Below are positions 36,413 through 46,800 of a stretch of 64,000 bases of DNA, piece after piece. The translations under genes were made by a program, and so were the position numbers. Below the pieces are notes generated by a model. It worked only from the letters and a program-made list of their open reading frames with translations. It was not told the origin of the DNA and did not search any database. The stretch is from Affinundibacterium flavidum (GTDB lineage Bacteria; Pseudomonadota; Gammaproteobacteria; Burkholderiales; Burkholderiaceae_D): positions 79,352-143,351 of the forward strand of contig NZ_JACOGA010000016.1 of assembly GCF_014284175.1 (NCBI RefSeq). The letters are read 5' to 3'. How positions within the stretch are numbered: position 1 is the stretch's first letter; every line of letters starts with the position of its first letter.

Positions 36413-37432
36413 TTATGGTTCTGCCATACCATTACCCTGTTCAGCACTGTGATCAAAATCTGTCGGTAGTTCCGCCCCAAAAATCCTGTGTCTGCCATGT
36501 TCTTTTGCTTTATATAGCTGCGTGTCTGCAAGGCTAATCAAGCTATTCGCCGTACCATGTGCTTTTTCGGGTTTGCAGCCCACTCCCAAGCTCACGGTCA
36601 CATAAGGGGCAACCGATGATTCTGCGTGTTCTATCTGTAAGCTGCTGATGTCTTTGCGTATGGTCTCGGCCAATTGCATTGCACCTGCAAATCCTGTGTC
36701 TGGTAGTAGGCAAACGAATTCTTCTCCGCCATAGCGGGCAATGTGATCGCCGGAGCGCATCAAACTACCCTTGAGTGTTTTGGCGACCCGGCGCAAACAA
36801 TCGTCGCCCGCTTGATGACCATAATGATCATTAAAGCGCTTAAAGAAATCGACATCCAGCATCACCAAACTGAGTGCTGTGTGATTGCGGATTGCGCGCC
36901 CCATTTCTGCATTGACGCGCTCATCGAAGAAGCGCCGATTATGCACGCCAGTTAAACCATCCAGATATGCCCAGCTGCGCAATAAATCCGACTGCGCTTT
37001 GAGCATCAAATGGGTTTTAATGCGCGCACGTACGATGCGTGGATTGATAGGTTTGGAGATGAAATCGACTGCACCTAAATCAAAGCCTTTTTCTTCAGCG
37101 GATTCATCAGTTTGGGCAGTCACAAAAATGACGGGGATATCACGCGTAGCGGTATCGGCTTTCAGTCTTTGGCAAACTTGATATCCATCCATGTCCGGCA
37201 TCACCAAGTCGAGTAAGACCAAATCAGGTTGTTTCGATGCGCATAAGGCGAGCGCCTGTGCGCCACTGGTCGCCATTAAGACTTGATAATCGCTGGACAA
37301 TATCTGATACAAAACCTGAATATTGGTCGCTTGATCATCCACCACCAGTAAGCGCGGGCGCGTCGGCAATGGGAATAAATCTTCATTCGCATTGGCCGCT
37401 GGATAATTAGAGTTGTTGGTCGCGGGCGTCAC
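36413..37432 (-). CDS. Response regulator diguanylate cyclase (REC-GGDEF)
   Basis: 339 residues from GTG 37432, whose GTGA overlaps the upstream kinase stop by four bases; a longer GTG start at 37462 lacks a ribosome-binding site. A receiver domain (~25-145; phospho-acceptor Asp in LVLLDLVMPDMDGYQ, and KPI) is followed by a GGDEF domain (~155-320) with an active GGEEF motif (ARYGGEEFVCLL) and the RxxD inhibitory site RSGD. Phosphorylation of REC should dimerise and activate c-di-GMP synthesis. The overlap with the hybrid kinase gene makes that kinase its obvious partner. Confidence 0.93.
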   Translation of the reverse strand: MTPATNNSNYPAANANEDLFPLPTRPRLLVVDDQATNIQVLYQILSSDYQVLMATSGAQALALCASKQPDLVLLDLVMPDMDGYQVCQRLKADTATRDIPVIFVTAQTDESAEEKGFDLGAVDFISKPINPRIVRARIKTHLMLKAQSDLLRSWAYLDGLTGVHNRRFFDERVNAEMGRAIRNHTALSLVMLDVDFFKRFNDHYGHQAGDDCLRRVAKTLKGSLMRSGDHIARYGGEEFVCLLPDTGFAGAMQLAETIRKDISSLQIEHAESSVAPYVTVSLGVGCKPEKAHGTANSLISLADTQLYKAKEHGRHRIFGAELPTDFDHSAEQGNGMAEP

Positions 37433-40400
37433 TTGTAAGTTTGCTCCAATAAATCGGCACACAAAGCTTGTGCCAGGGTAAAGTCCAAGGTCGAAATGGC
37501 GGTTTCTATAGGAAGTAACTGATCGTGCAGATCGGCAGCATATAGCGTTCGCAATTCCAATATGGTTTCAGTGGCAGCCATATCCGCATTTTCTAACTGT
37601 TCCGCCAATTCGGTCAACTTGCGTTGAAAGGCGAGTGGATCAAATTCTTGCGTAAGGGAGGGCGTCACTTGCGCCGTGTTCGTTTGTTTTATCCGCAAAT
37701 ATTTTGCCAGCTCGGCAAGTTGCCTATCGAGTTCACCGATAATTTGACAGATCTCAGGTATCAAGGGACGACAATCTTGTACCGCGTTTTGGCTCACCGC
37801 AGTGGCGAATTGTTTTTCGATATGCGCAAAAGCTTTAGCGTGATCGTTTGCTCCCAAAGTTGCAGCCAGGCCTTTCATCGTGTGTAAATGGCGCAAAGCT
37901 CCATGTAAATGATCGGGAATGCACGTGTGCAATTGCTCTGGAATAAACTGCAAATCATTGCGGAACATATCCAGCATACGCAAATACAAATCTTGTTTGC
38001 GACCAAGTCGGTTCAGCGCCGGATCAATATCGATGCCTAGTTGTGCCGCGGTGTCTATCAGTTCGGTATCGGTGGTGCTCGCACTCGATGCGGCCAGTTG
38101 ATGCGCCATCGTGTTGCGTGCGGTATGCCGCAAAATGACTTGAATTAAGTCATGCAAATCGAAGGGCTTGCCGATATGGTCATCCAGCCCCGCTTCTATG
38201 CAAGCTTGTTTGTCGGCTTCCATGACGTTGGCTGACATTGCGACTATCGGCAATTTACTACGTCCCAATTCGCTGCGGATCTTTTTGGTGGCCGTGTATC
38301 CATCCATCACAGGCATCTGTAAATCCATCAAAACTAAGTCGAAGGGCAGGCGTTCGTTGGCGATGATTTCTATCGCTTCCAAGCCATGATTTGCAATCAC
38401 CACGGAAGCGCCTTCTGCTTGCAATAGCTCGCGTGCCACTTGCTGATTATTGGGATTGTCTTCGACCAATAGCAGGCGTAAATTCTGCAGCGGAAGCTCT
38501 GCATGCTGCGGTGCCTTTAGTTCTTGCCCGCCTTGATGCAATAGACTTTCCTGTAATTTTCTTGTACTGATTGGTTTGAGTAAAATTTGATCAAACAAGA
38601 GTTGATCCTTGGGCGAAGCACGTTGTAGTAAGACTTGTTCGGTAGCGCGCATCACTAGCGACATGGAGATAGCTCGTTGATCGGCGATTTCGCGAATGTC
38701 ACGAACGCTGCCCCAACCGTCGGTTTCTATACTGTCCCAATCGATTAAGACCGCGCCATAATCGCCACTACCCGAGCGCATAATTTGTAAGGCGGATTCG
38801 CTACTATCGACAAATTCTGGACTTAGCTGTAATTCAGCGCTGGCAGTTTTGAGATGTTCGCGTACAAAAATGTTCGCTTCCACTATCAATAATTGACGAT
38901 GTTGATTCAGTAGCGCGAAATCGTCCAGACGATTTTTTTGTTCATCCGTAATCGGCAAATCTATACTAAAAAAGAAGCAAGCACCGGCACCAAGTGCACT
39001 CTCTAATTCGAGTTTGCCGCCCATCATTTCTACCAAACCCTGACTAATCGCAATGCCCAGACCGGAGCCACCAAAGCGACGGGTGGTTGAGGTTTCTGCT
39101 TGGGTAAAACCAGTAAATATTTTTTCGTGATTCTCGGGGGCGATTCCTATTCCCGTGTCTTTCACCGCAAATCGTAAACGCACATGGTCGCTGTTTTGTT
39201 CTAGCAACTTAATCACGATAATGACTTCACCTTGCTCGGTAAATTTAACGGCGTTACTACCAAGGTTGGTCAAAACTTGGCGCAGGCGCAATGCATCGCC
39301 GACCAGCCGGTTGGGTATATTCGGGTCGATATCAAACAGAATGTCGACTGGCTTGTCGGCGATATTGATCGATAGCAGGTCGGATAAATCAATGAGCAAT
39401 TGATCCAGTCTGAATGGATGCGGATCTAGTGTCATTTTGCCCGCTTCGACTTTAGAAATATCTAAAATGTCATTGAGCAAATTGAGCAAAGAGCGTGCTG
39501 CACTTTCAGTTTTGCTGGCGTAATCATTTTGTTGCGCGGATAAGGGCGTTTTACGGAGCAGACTTAGCATCCCTAAAATCGCATTCATAGGCGTGCGAAT
39601 TTCGTGACTCATATTCGCCAAGAACGCTGATTTCGCCTGACTTGCATCGTCGGCCGCCTGTTTCGCATTGCGTAGCGCTTCTTCCGCTTGGTATTGCAAA
39701 GTAATGTCGCGATTGATCCCGGTGACCAAAATGGCATTCCCATGTTCGTCACGCTCTACCCCGCCGGCGGCTTGAATATAGCGTATGCCCTTGGTGGGAC
39801 TGATGATGCGGAATATCGGACTGTAGGCGTGGGTGCCAGCAATGGCGCCGCGCAGGAGTTCTTCCGTGTCTGCCAAATCATCTGGGTGTAACTTCGAACG
39901 CCAATAATCGTAAAATAATTTGTCGTTTCTTAATGCCTGCGGAACCTCATAGATTTCATACATGCGCTCATTGAAGATGAGTTCATTGGTACTGACAATC
40001 CAGCTCCAGATCCCTAGCTCGGCCACTTCGGCGGCTTTTGTCAATTGATCGCGGGCGGTCATTAACTGTTGCGAACTTTTTTGTAATTCGGCCTCGGCGG
40101 TTTTTCTTTCCGTGATATCCATTTGAGTGCCGGATACCCATTCTGGCTTTCCCAGTGGCGTATACGACGACACACGACCTCGTGTGAGCACCCAGATCCA
40201 ATGACCATTTTTGTGCTTCAGGCGATTTTCACACTCGTAGTAAGACAAATCATGTGAGAAATGCTTTTGCATTAATTGTTTCGCTTTGATCAGGTCTTCG
40301 GGATGCGTAAGCTCATCCCAAATCTGTATGCTTGGGGTACCGAGTTCATTGAGCTCATAGCCTATCTGATCGGCCCAGCGTTCATTCAAGCGCATTTCGC

Positions 40401-42312
40401 CGGTTTCCACATTCCATTCCCAGGTGCCGACGTTGGTGCCTTCAATAATGTGGGCAAGTGCCGAACGTTGATTCGCGAGGCGGCTAGCAGCTTTTTTGCT
40501 GGCGGTGATATCGGTGCGAATAGAAATAAATTTGTCGATCTGACCGTTCACATTCTTGAATGGTGCGATGAAAGTATCGACCCAGTACAGACTGCCGGAT
40601 TTAGTCCGGTTACATACTTCTCCACGCCATGGCGTTCCTGAAGAAATTGTGCGCCACATATTTGATAAGAAGTCAGGCGATTGCACGCCAGTGGCGACGA
40701 TCTTGTGATTACCTTCCAAAATTTCTTCACGGCTGTAGCCGCTGATACGGCAGTAAGCTTGATTGACATCGATGATTTTGCCCGCGCCATTTGCGATCGA
40801 TACAATCGCGTGCATATTTAAGGTGCTTAATAGCGCGTCGCTATCACGTAAGGCTGCTTGCAAACGTTGTGCGGCCAGTTTGTTTTCCGTGATGTCAGTA
40901 CAGATCGCAATGTATTTTTCTATCACGCCCTGACTATTTTTAAATGGCGCGATAAAGGTATCGACCCAATACAGCGAGCCATCGCGGGCACGATTGCAGA
41001 CTTCGCCACGCCATGATGTCCCGCTAGAAATCTTAGACCAGATATCGCTCCAGAATTGACTCGATTGTTCCCGTGAGCTGATGATCCTGTGATTTTGACC
41101 TATCAGAGATTCACGCGGATAGGCACTGATACGACAAAAAGCTTCATTGACATCGATGATGCTACCGCTAGCATCGGTCACGGAGACAATGGCATGCATG
41201 TTTAGTGTACTGAGCAAGGCATCGTTATCACGTACTGCCGCATCTAATTTAGTCTGAATCTGCTCGCTAAAACTAAATTGCATTTTTAAGAGTGAGGCGA
41301 GCAAGGCGCTGATCAAACTAACGGCGACAAAGAAGGCGATTGGGATAGTGCGATGAAAACCCGCTTCAAAATTATCGGTACTCGCGATGGTTAGTTGAAA
41401 ATCGCGTTGATGCAAGGTGAATAGTCGTGTGCTGGACCAGATGGATGCTTTTAGTCGCTGTGGTGTATTGTTATCTTTGCTTGTTTCAAATTTGGCATTG
41501 CTGCTAAAAAAATTGGTGGCGCTACCGCGTTCATATGTTTGCGTATTCGATAATTGAAATTGCACTAGGTCTTTATCTACTTCTGTGATGGTGGACATCA
41601 ATTCGTCTAGCACGATAGGGGCATAGACCACACCTAAGGCTGCCGCATTTCTTTCCTCCGGGCTTGCAAATGAGCTGCCGTTTTTGTACACGGGGACAAA
41701 TAAAGCAACACTGGCGCGCAGGTCGGACTTCGGTGCGGCATACATCAAGGGAGTCATGCTAGGCGAACCAGAATGGATGGCTTCTTCAATCGCAGTCAGG
41801 CGTCGTTTGTCTGAGGCGAAATCCGTACCAGTGACTAAATGATTGGTATAGGGCGTTTCAAAATATTTCAGAAGGTAGCGAACTTGGCGTTCGTTTGTGT
41901 CGAATTCTTGCAATGCAAAGTGTGTATCGCTGTTCTTTTTTTGATGGGCTACGTAGGTGTCCACATCGGACTTATTGACTTTTTCAATGTAACCTATGCC
42001 ACGTACACCTAGGTATTCTTCGGTGAGCTTGTTGGTGTTAATAGCGATATGGAAGGCACTTGCACTGAGATTTTGATCTACGCCAAACAGGCTTTTGACA
42101 CCATTGAGTCCGTAAATTTGCTGAGACAGACGTTGTTCGATTTCATTACTGAGACGTTCGGCTTTATTGTTAAACTCATTTTCGAGCTTATTTTTTTCGT
42201 TGAGATTCAGCCACCAAGTACCCGCGGTAGCGAAGCACATGCCGAGTATAAAGATCGCAGTAGGGAGATACTGTGGTGCCAGCCACTGCCGATTGAGCCA
42301 GAGATTCTTCAC
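37429..42312 (-). CDS. Giant hybrid sensor histidine kinase (CHASE, four PAS, HisKA, HATPase, two REC, HPt)
   Basis: 1627 residues, GTG start. In order: membrane helix ~14-34; periplasmic CHASE domain ~65-310; membrane helix ~323-343; PAS units at ~360-480, 487-605, 612-735 and 750-880; HisKA with His903 in MSHEIRTP; HATPase ~1000-1120; a receiver-like domain ~1138-1260 that keeps an Asp (LIDWDS) but is otherwise divergent; a canonical receiver ~1277-1395 with Asp1330; and an HPt domain with His1477 (HLHTMKG). This is a full internal phosphorelay. The first two PAS units are near-identical duplicates. It is coupled to the downstream REC-GGDEF gene. Confidence 0.95.
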   Translation of the reverse strand: MKNLWLNRQWLAPQYLPTAIFILGMCFATAGTWWLNLNEKNKLENEFNNKAERLSNEIEQRLSQQIYGLNGVKSLFGVDQNLSASAFHIAINTNKLTEEYLGVRGIGYIEKVNKSDVDTYVAHQKKNSDTHFALQEFDTNERQVRYLLKYFETPYTNHLVTGTDFASDKRRLTAIEEAIHSGSPSMTPLMYAAPKSDLRASVALFVPVYKNGSSFASPEERNAAALGVVYAPIVLDELMSTITEVDKDLVQFQLSNTQTYERGSATNFFSSNAKFETSKDNNTPQRLKASIWSSTRLFTLHQRDFQLTIASTDNFEAGFHRTIPIAFFVAVSLISALLASLLKMQFSFSEQIQTKLDAAVRDNDALLSTLNMHAIVSVTDASGSIIDVNEAFCRISAYPRESLIGQNHRIISSREQSSQFWSDIWSKISSGTSWRGEVCNRARDGSLYWVDTFIAPFKNSQGVIEKYIAICTDITENKLAAQRLQAALRDSDALLSTLNMHAIVSIANGAGKIIDVNQAYCRISGYSREEILEGNHKIVATGVQSPDFLSNMWRTISSGTPWRGEVCNRTKSGSLYWVDTFIAPFKNVNGQIDKFISIRTDITASKKAASRLANQRSALAHIIEGTNVGTWEWNVETGEMRLNERWADQIGYELNELGTPSIQIWDELTHPEDLIKAKQLMQKHFSHDLSYYECENRLKHKNGHWIWVLTRGRVSSYTPLGKPEWVSGTQMDITERKTAEAELQKSSQQLMTARDQLTKAAEVAELGIWSWIVSTNELIFNERMYEIYEVPQALRNDKLFYDYWRSKLHPDDLADTEELLRGAIAGTHAYSPIFRIISPTKGIRYIQAAGGVERDEHGNAILVTGINRDITLQYQAEEALRNAKQAADDASQAKSAFLANMSHEIRTPMNAILGMLSLLRKTPLSAQQNDYASKTESAARSLLNLLNDILDISKVEAGKMTLDPHPFRLDQLLIDLSDLLSINIADKPVDILFDIDPNIPNRLVGDALRLRQVLTNLGSNAVKFTEQGEVIIVIKLLEQNSDHVRLRFAVKDTGIGIAPENHEKIFTGFTQAETSTTRRFGGSGLGIAISQGLVEMMGGKLELESALGAGACFFFSIDLPITDEQKNRLDDFALLNQHRQLLIVEANIFVREHLKTASAELQLSPEFVDSSESALQIMRSGSGDYGAVLIDWDSIETDGWGSVRDIREIADQRAISMSLVMRATEQVLLQRASPKDQLLFDQILLKPISTRKLQESLLHQGGQELKAPQHAELPLQNLRLLLVEDNPNNQQVARELLQAEGASVVIANHGLEAIEIIANERLPFDLVLMDLQMPVMDGYTATKKIRSELGRSKLPIVAMSANVMEADKQACIEAGLDDHIGKPFDLHDLIQVILRHTARNTMAHQLAASSASTTDTELIDTAAQLGIDIDPALNRLGRKQDLYLRMLDMFRNDLQFIPEQLHTCIPDHLHGALRHLHTMKGLAATLGANDHAKAFAHIEKQFATAVSQNAVQDCRPLIPEICQIIGELDRQLAELAKYLRIKQTNTAQVTPSLTQEFDPLAFQRKLTELAEQLENADMAATETILELRTLYAADLHDQLLPIETAISTLDFTLAQALCADLLEQTYK

Positions 42313-42671
42313 GCAACACCGTCCATGCTAAGCAATGCGATTGATGGTTTTCAAGTATTGCGGTGATTTGATATTGCCGTCAATCAAATATTTCTTTTGA
42401 GAAGCGCCAATTTGCGCGAAAATGCAACATTTTGAGTTCAAAATAGCGAGTTAAGTCAAACCTAGCATGCAATTTCCCTGCACAATGCGGTGCCTGAGCA
42501 GGATGAGCACGGTCAGCGGCACGCATAGACAGTTGCCAGAAGTCGGTCTAGAAGCTTGCGTGCCCGCGAATTGAACCAGATCGAATGATTACTGCGCCGA
42601 ATGGAAAGCGCGAATTATTATCGACACTGCAAGATTAATTTTCACCCTTTATTTATTTCTTAGAGTCACGT
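42313..42671. other. Divergent promoter region, hybrid kinase / PfkB kinase
   Basis: This 359-bp region separates two divergent genes and must hold both promoters. I found no convincing promoter pair, ORF or repeat. Composition is mixed, with an AT-rich stretch just before the PfkB-kinase start. Confidence 0.4.
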
Positions 42672-43679
42672 ATGAACAAAACTTATGCAATTTATGGATT
42701 AGGCGCGGCCTTAGTCGATACCGAAATCACTTTGACCGATGCTGATTTACAAGCCATGAAAGTCGATAAAGGGATCATGACCTTGGTGGATGAAGCCAGG
42801 CAAACGGAATTGATTGCCGCTCTGGATCAGCATTTGGTCGCCTCTAAGCGCGCAAGTGGCGGTTCTGCTGCCAACACTATCATTGCGGCTAGCTATTTTG
42901 GTTGCAATAACTTCTACTCATGCAAAGTGGCGAATGATGAAAATGGTGCGTTTTATCTGGCGGACTTGAAGGCCGCTGGTGTCACGACACCAGGACATTT
43001 TGTACCGGGCAGCGGCATCACCGGTAAATGTCTGGTGATGATCACCCCAGATGCGGAGCGCACGATGAATACTTTCTTGGGTATCAGTGCAGAACTCAGC
43101 GTGGCAGAGCTCGATTTGGACGCTTTAAAAGCGGCGCGATTTGCCTATATTGAAGGATATCTTGTGACTTCTCCAACCGGACGTGCGGCGGCGATAACTT
43201 TGCGCCAAACAGCGCAAGAACACGGAACTGCGGTCGCGATTAGCTTGTCCGATCCGGCGATGGTGCAGTTTTTCCGTGATGGCTTATTGGAGATGATAGG
43301 CGATGGCGTAGACCTGATTTTTTGCAACCGCGACGAGGCAATAGGCTTTACCAATGCGGCGAGTTTTGAAGAAGCCTGTGAGTCTTTGAAAAAATACGCG
43401 AAGCAGTTTGCTATTACGTGCGGCGCCGATGGTGCTGTGGTGTTTGATGGTGAGCAGTATCACCAGATCTCTGCACCTAAGGTTGCCGCCATCGATACGA
43501 ATGGTGCGGGCGATATGTTTGCTGGTGCATTCTTATACGGTATCAATCAAGGCTGTGGATTTGCGCGTGCCGCTGAGTTTGCAAATCGCGCTGCGGCGAC
43601 CATCGTTTCGCAGTACGGACCGCGCTTGCAAGCGCAACAATATGCGCAATTGCGAGCGCAGTTTTTTGAGTTGAATTGA
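42672..43679 (+). CDS. PfkB-family kinase, adenosine kinase type
   Basis: A 335-residue ribokinase-fold kinase. The N-terminus (YAIYGLGAALVDTEI) and GGSAANTIIAASYFGCNN are typical of the adenosine-kinase/sugar-kinase branch. The catalytic base and anion hole are in DTNGAGDMFAGAFLYG. TCGADGAVVFDG precedes it. It phosphorylates adenosine or a related nucleoside or sugar using ATP. Exact substrate choice within the family cannot be read by eye. It stands alone between divergent and downstream signalling genes. Confidence 0.9.
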   Translation: MNKTYAIYGLGAALVDTEITLTDADLQAMKVDKGIMTLVDEARQTELIAALDQHLVASKRASGGSAANTIIAASYFGCNNFYSCKVANDENGAFYLADLKAAGVTTPGHFVPGSGITGKCLVMITPDAERTMNTFLGISAELSVAELDLDALKAARFAYIEGYLVTSPTGRAAAITLRQTAQEHGTAVAISLSDPAMVQFFRDGLLEMIGDGVDLIFCNRDEAIGFTNAASFEEACESLKKYAKQFAITCGADGAVVFDGEQYHQISAPKVAAIDTNGAGDMFAGAFLYGINQGCGFARAAEFANRAAATIVSQYGPRLQAQQYAQLRAQFFELN

Positions 43680-43833
43680 TTTAGCTAGTCGTGTCTATCG
43701 TCATGCGCAGTCCAGTGCTGTATATGGCGATAGGCCAGTGATTTTCTTTGTTTTGAACTTGTGTTGGACTCATCGACTAGCATTGCCATAGCGTCGATGC
43801 AGCGAGAGTGCCAACCAAGCCCGGTAAGGTGAT

Positions 43834-46800
43834 ATGTTCACGTCTTTTTCCAATCGAATGACAGGGTATTTTGCCGCAGTGCTGATCGCAGCATTGGGGA
43901 TACTGTTTTTTCTTTGGTATGTCGGTGTTCCTGAATTGGGATTAACCGGCGCTCGCGAAGAGCGCCTCGGCAGTGCAATCGCGCAGTTAGAAATTAAAGC
44001 CGATCTGCAAAGAAATCTGATCGCGACAGATTTACATGACAGCGGCGCTGATATGTTATTTATCGCCGAAAGTGAAGAGTTAAAACATCTATTGCATGCA
44101 GCATTTCCGACCGCGCCTGTCGCCAAGAGTGATTCACAAGCAGTGCAGATTTTTCTTGAGAAAAAATTTCGAATTTTACAAAAAGCACATGAGAAGCGTT
44201 TCTCAGGCTTGCTCTTGCTGGATGCCCGCGATAGTCACAACATTGCCAAGCTCGCCCAAGTTGCGAATCATGATGTTGGTATGACTGAACCGCTGGCGAC
44301 ACAGTATCTGCAAATCTTGGTAGACACAGCCAGCACATCGACCAGAATGGTGAATTGGCTTACGCCACAGCACAAGGTCATGTTGGCAGTTAGTTTGCCG
44401 GTCATGGTCGATACCAAGATGCAAGCGGTGTTGGTTGGATTTCTCGATCTTGAGGAATTTTTCTTGGGTCACCTTTCATTGGATCAGCAAGTGTGGCACC
44501 GCTTCGGCACCACAATGTTATTTGATGCACAGGGGAATTTGATTTGTCGCTTCCCTAAGATTTCAGCGAAGGAAGTTATTTTCAAACCGGATCTGCAAAT
44601 GCTCAAAGGTGTAGAGGGCAGCCTTTCGCAACGTGGCGCCGCCGGTGAAGAGCTTATTGCGGTGTACAGAAAAGTCGCCTTAAGTCCGGAGCAAACCTGG
44701 ACTATGGTGCATGTGGCACCAAAGGTCGAGTTGTTGGCGGGTTTGCTGGACAATATTCATTTATTGGTCGTGGCTGGTGGTCTAATTACTTTGCTCGCTC
44801 TCAGTTTGATTCGCATCGCAGCGCGCCGTTTGACCCGCCCCTTAGATGGCTTAGCGCGTACCGCGACGCAGCTGGGGCAGGGCGATTTACAGGTGCGGGC
44901 AAGCTTGCAAGAGCACCAGGCACATGAAATTCAAGTCTTGACGCGCGCCTTTAATGGCATGGCGGACGCGGTGCAAAATGCCCAAGAATCGTTGGAAGCA
45001 AAAATTGCTGACCGCAGTCAAGAACTGGCATGGTCAGAAGCGCGTCACCTGACTTTGTTCAATGCCACCGCCAGTGCCGTGATCGTGATGGATGTACGAC
45101 GCATGATTGATTGTAATCCCGCCGCAATCAGCCTGTTTGGTGCGCGTAATCGGCAACACCTTTTACAATGCAGAATCGTGGATATGTCGCCCGAATGGCA
45201 AGGCCCTGGCATCAGTTCCGCCAGTTTGTCGCGTCAGTATATACAGCAGGCAAGAGTGCATGGAAAGTATGCCTGTGAGTGGATACATCAACGCCTCGAT
45301 AACGGTGAATGTTTCGATGCTGAAGTCTTACTAAATCTGGTAGAGCTTGACGGCAAGAGTTTGATACAAGCCAGCGTGCGCGATATCTCCGAACGCAAAA
45401 AAGTCGAAGCGGCATTGCACGCAAGCGAAGAGCGCCACAGAACGCTGGTCGAATGGTCACCCGAAGGGATTAACGTCCACCGCAAAGGCCGCTTAATTTA
45501 TGTCAATGCCTCGGCGATACGTATGCTCGGTGCTAGCTCTGCCGATCAATTGATCGGTCGCCCTATCGGTGAAATTATTCACCCTGACTATCATCACTTA
45601 TTGAAAAATCGCATCAAGTCGATTAACGAACCCGGTGGTGATGACCAAAGTTATGAAATGCAATTTGTGAAAATTGATGGCACTGCGATTGATGTGATGG
45701 TGCAAGGCGCCTTGATCGATTTTGATGGTGCTCCTTCAGTGTATGTCGCTTGGCATGATATGACGGAAGCAAAACGTCATGCCGAATCACAGCGTATCGC
45801 AGCGACCGCGTTTGAATCACAAGAAGGCATGTTTGTAACAGATGCGAGCTGGAATATCCTGCGCACCAATCAATCGTTTAATCAAATAACTGGCTATGCC
45901 GCAGAAGAAATTGTCGGCGTGCCACCACGGTTTTTATGCCCGCAATTTCAACAAGAGCCAGCCTATGCAGACATGTTGCAAAGCATTGCCGAGCGCGGTG
46001 CCTGGCAAGGTGAAGTACTGGATCAACGCAAAGATGGCGAGCAGTTTCATGCCTGGGTCAATATCTCCAGCGTAACGGACGAACAGGGTGTGATTACGCA
46101 TTATGTTGGCACTTTCAACGACATTACTTTGCGTAAGAGTGCTGAAGATGAAATTCGAAATTTGGCGTTTTATGATCCGCTCACCCAATTGCCAAACCGG
46201 CGTTTGTTGATGGATAGGCTGGAGCAGGCGCTGGCATCGGGTAATCGGCATCATCGCAAAGGCGCATTGTTGTTTATTGATTTAGATAATTTCAAAACGC
46301 TCAACGATACCTTGGGGCATGACCACGGCGATTTGTTGTTGCAACAGGTGGCGGAGCGCTTGAGCAAATGCACGCGCGAAGGCGATACGGTGGCGCGTCT
46401 GGGTGGCGATGAATTTGTGGTGATGCTGGAAAATTTGGAAGAAGACGTGTTCGACGCCGCGAATCAAGCCGAAACTGTCGCCATCAAGATTCTATCGGAA
46501 TTAAATCAAACATATTGGTTGGGAGTCAGTGAGCATCATAGTTCGCCGAGTATCGGCGTCACCTTGTTTGGCGAAAATCAAGAGACTATCGCCGAGCCGC
46601 TCAAGCGCGCAGATCTAGCCATGTATCAGGCAAAAGCAGCAGGGCGGAATACGATACGATTCTTCGATCCTAAGATGCAAGCCATGGTCACGCAAAGAGC
46701 AGAGCTGGAAGAAGACCTGCGCGATGCGATGTTGAACGACCAGTTTGAATTGTATTATCAAGCGCAGTTTAATGATGAAGGTCGCCTGTTCGCGGCAGAG

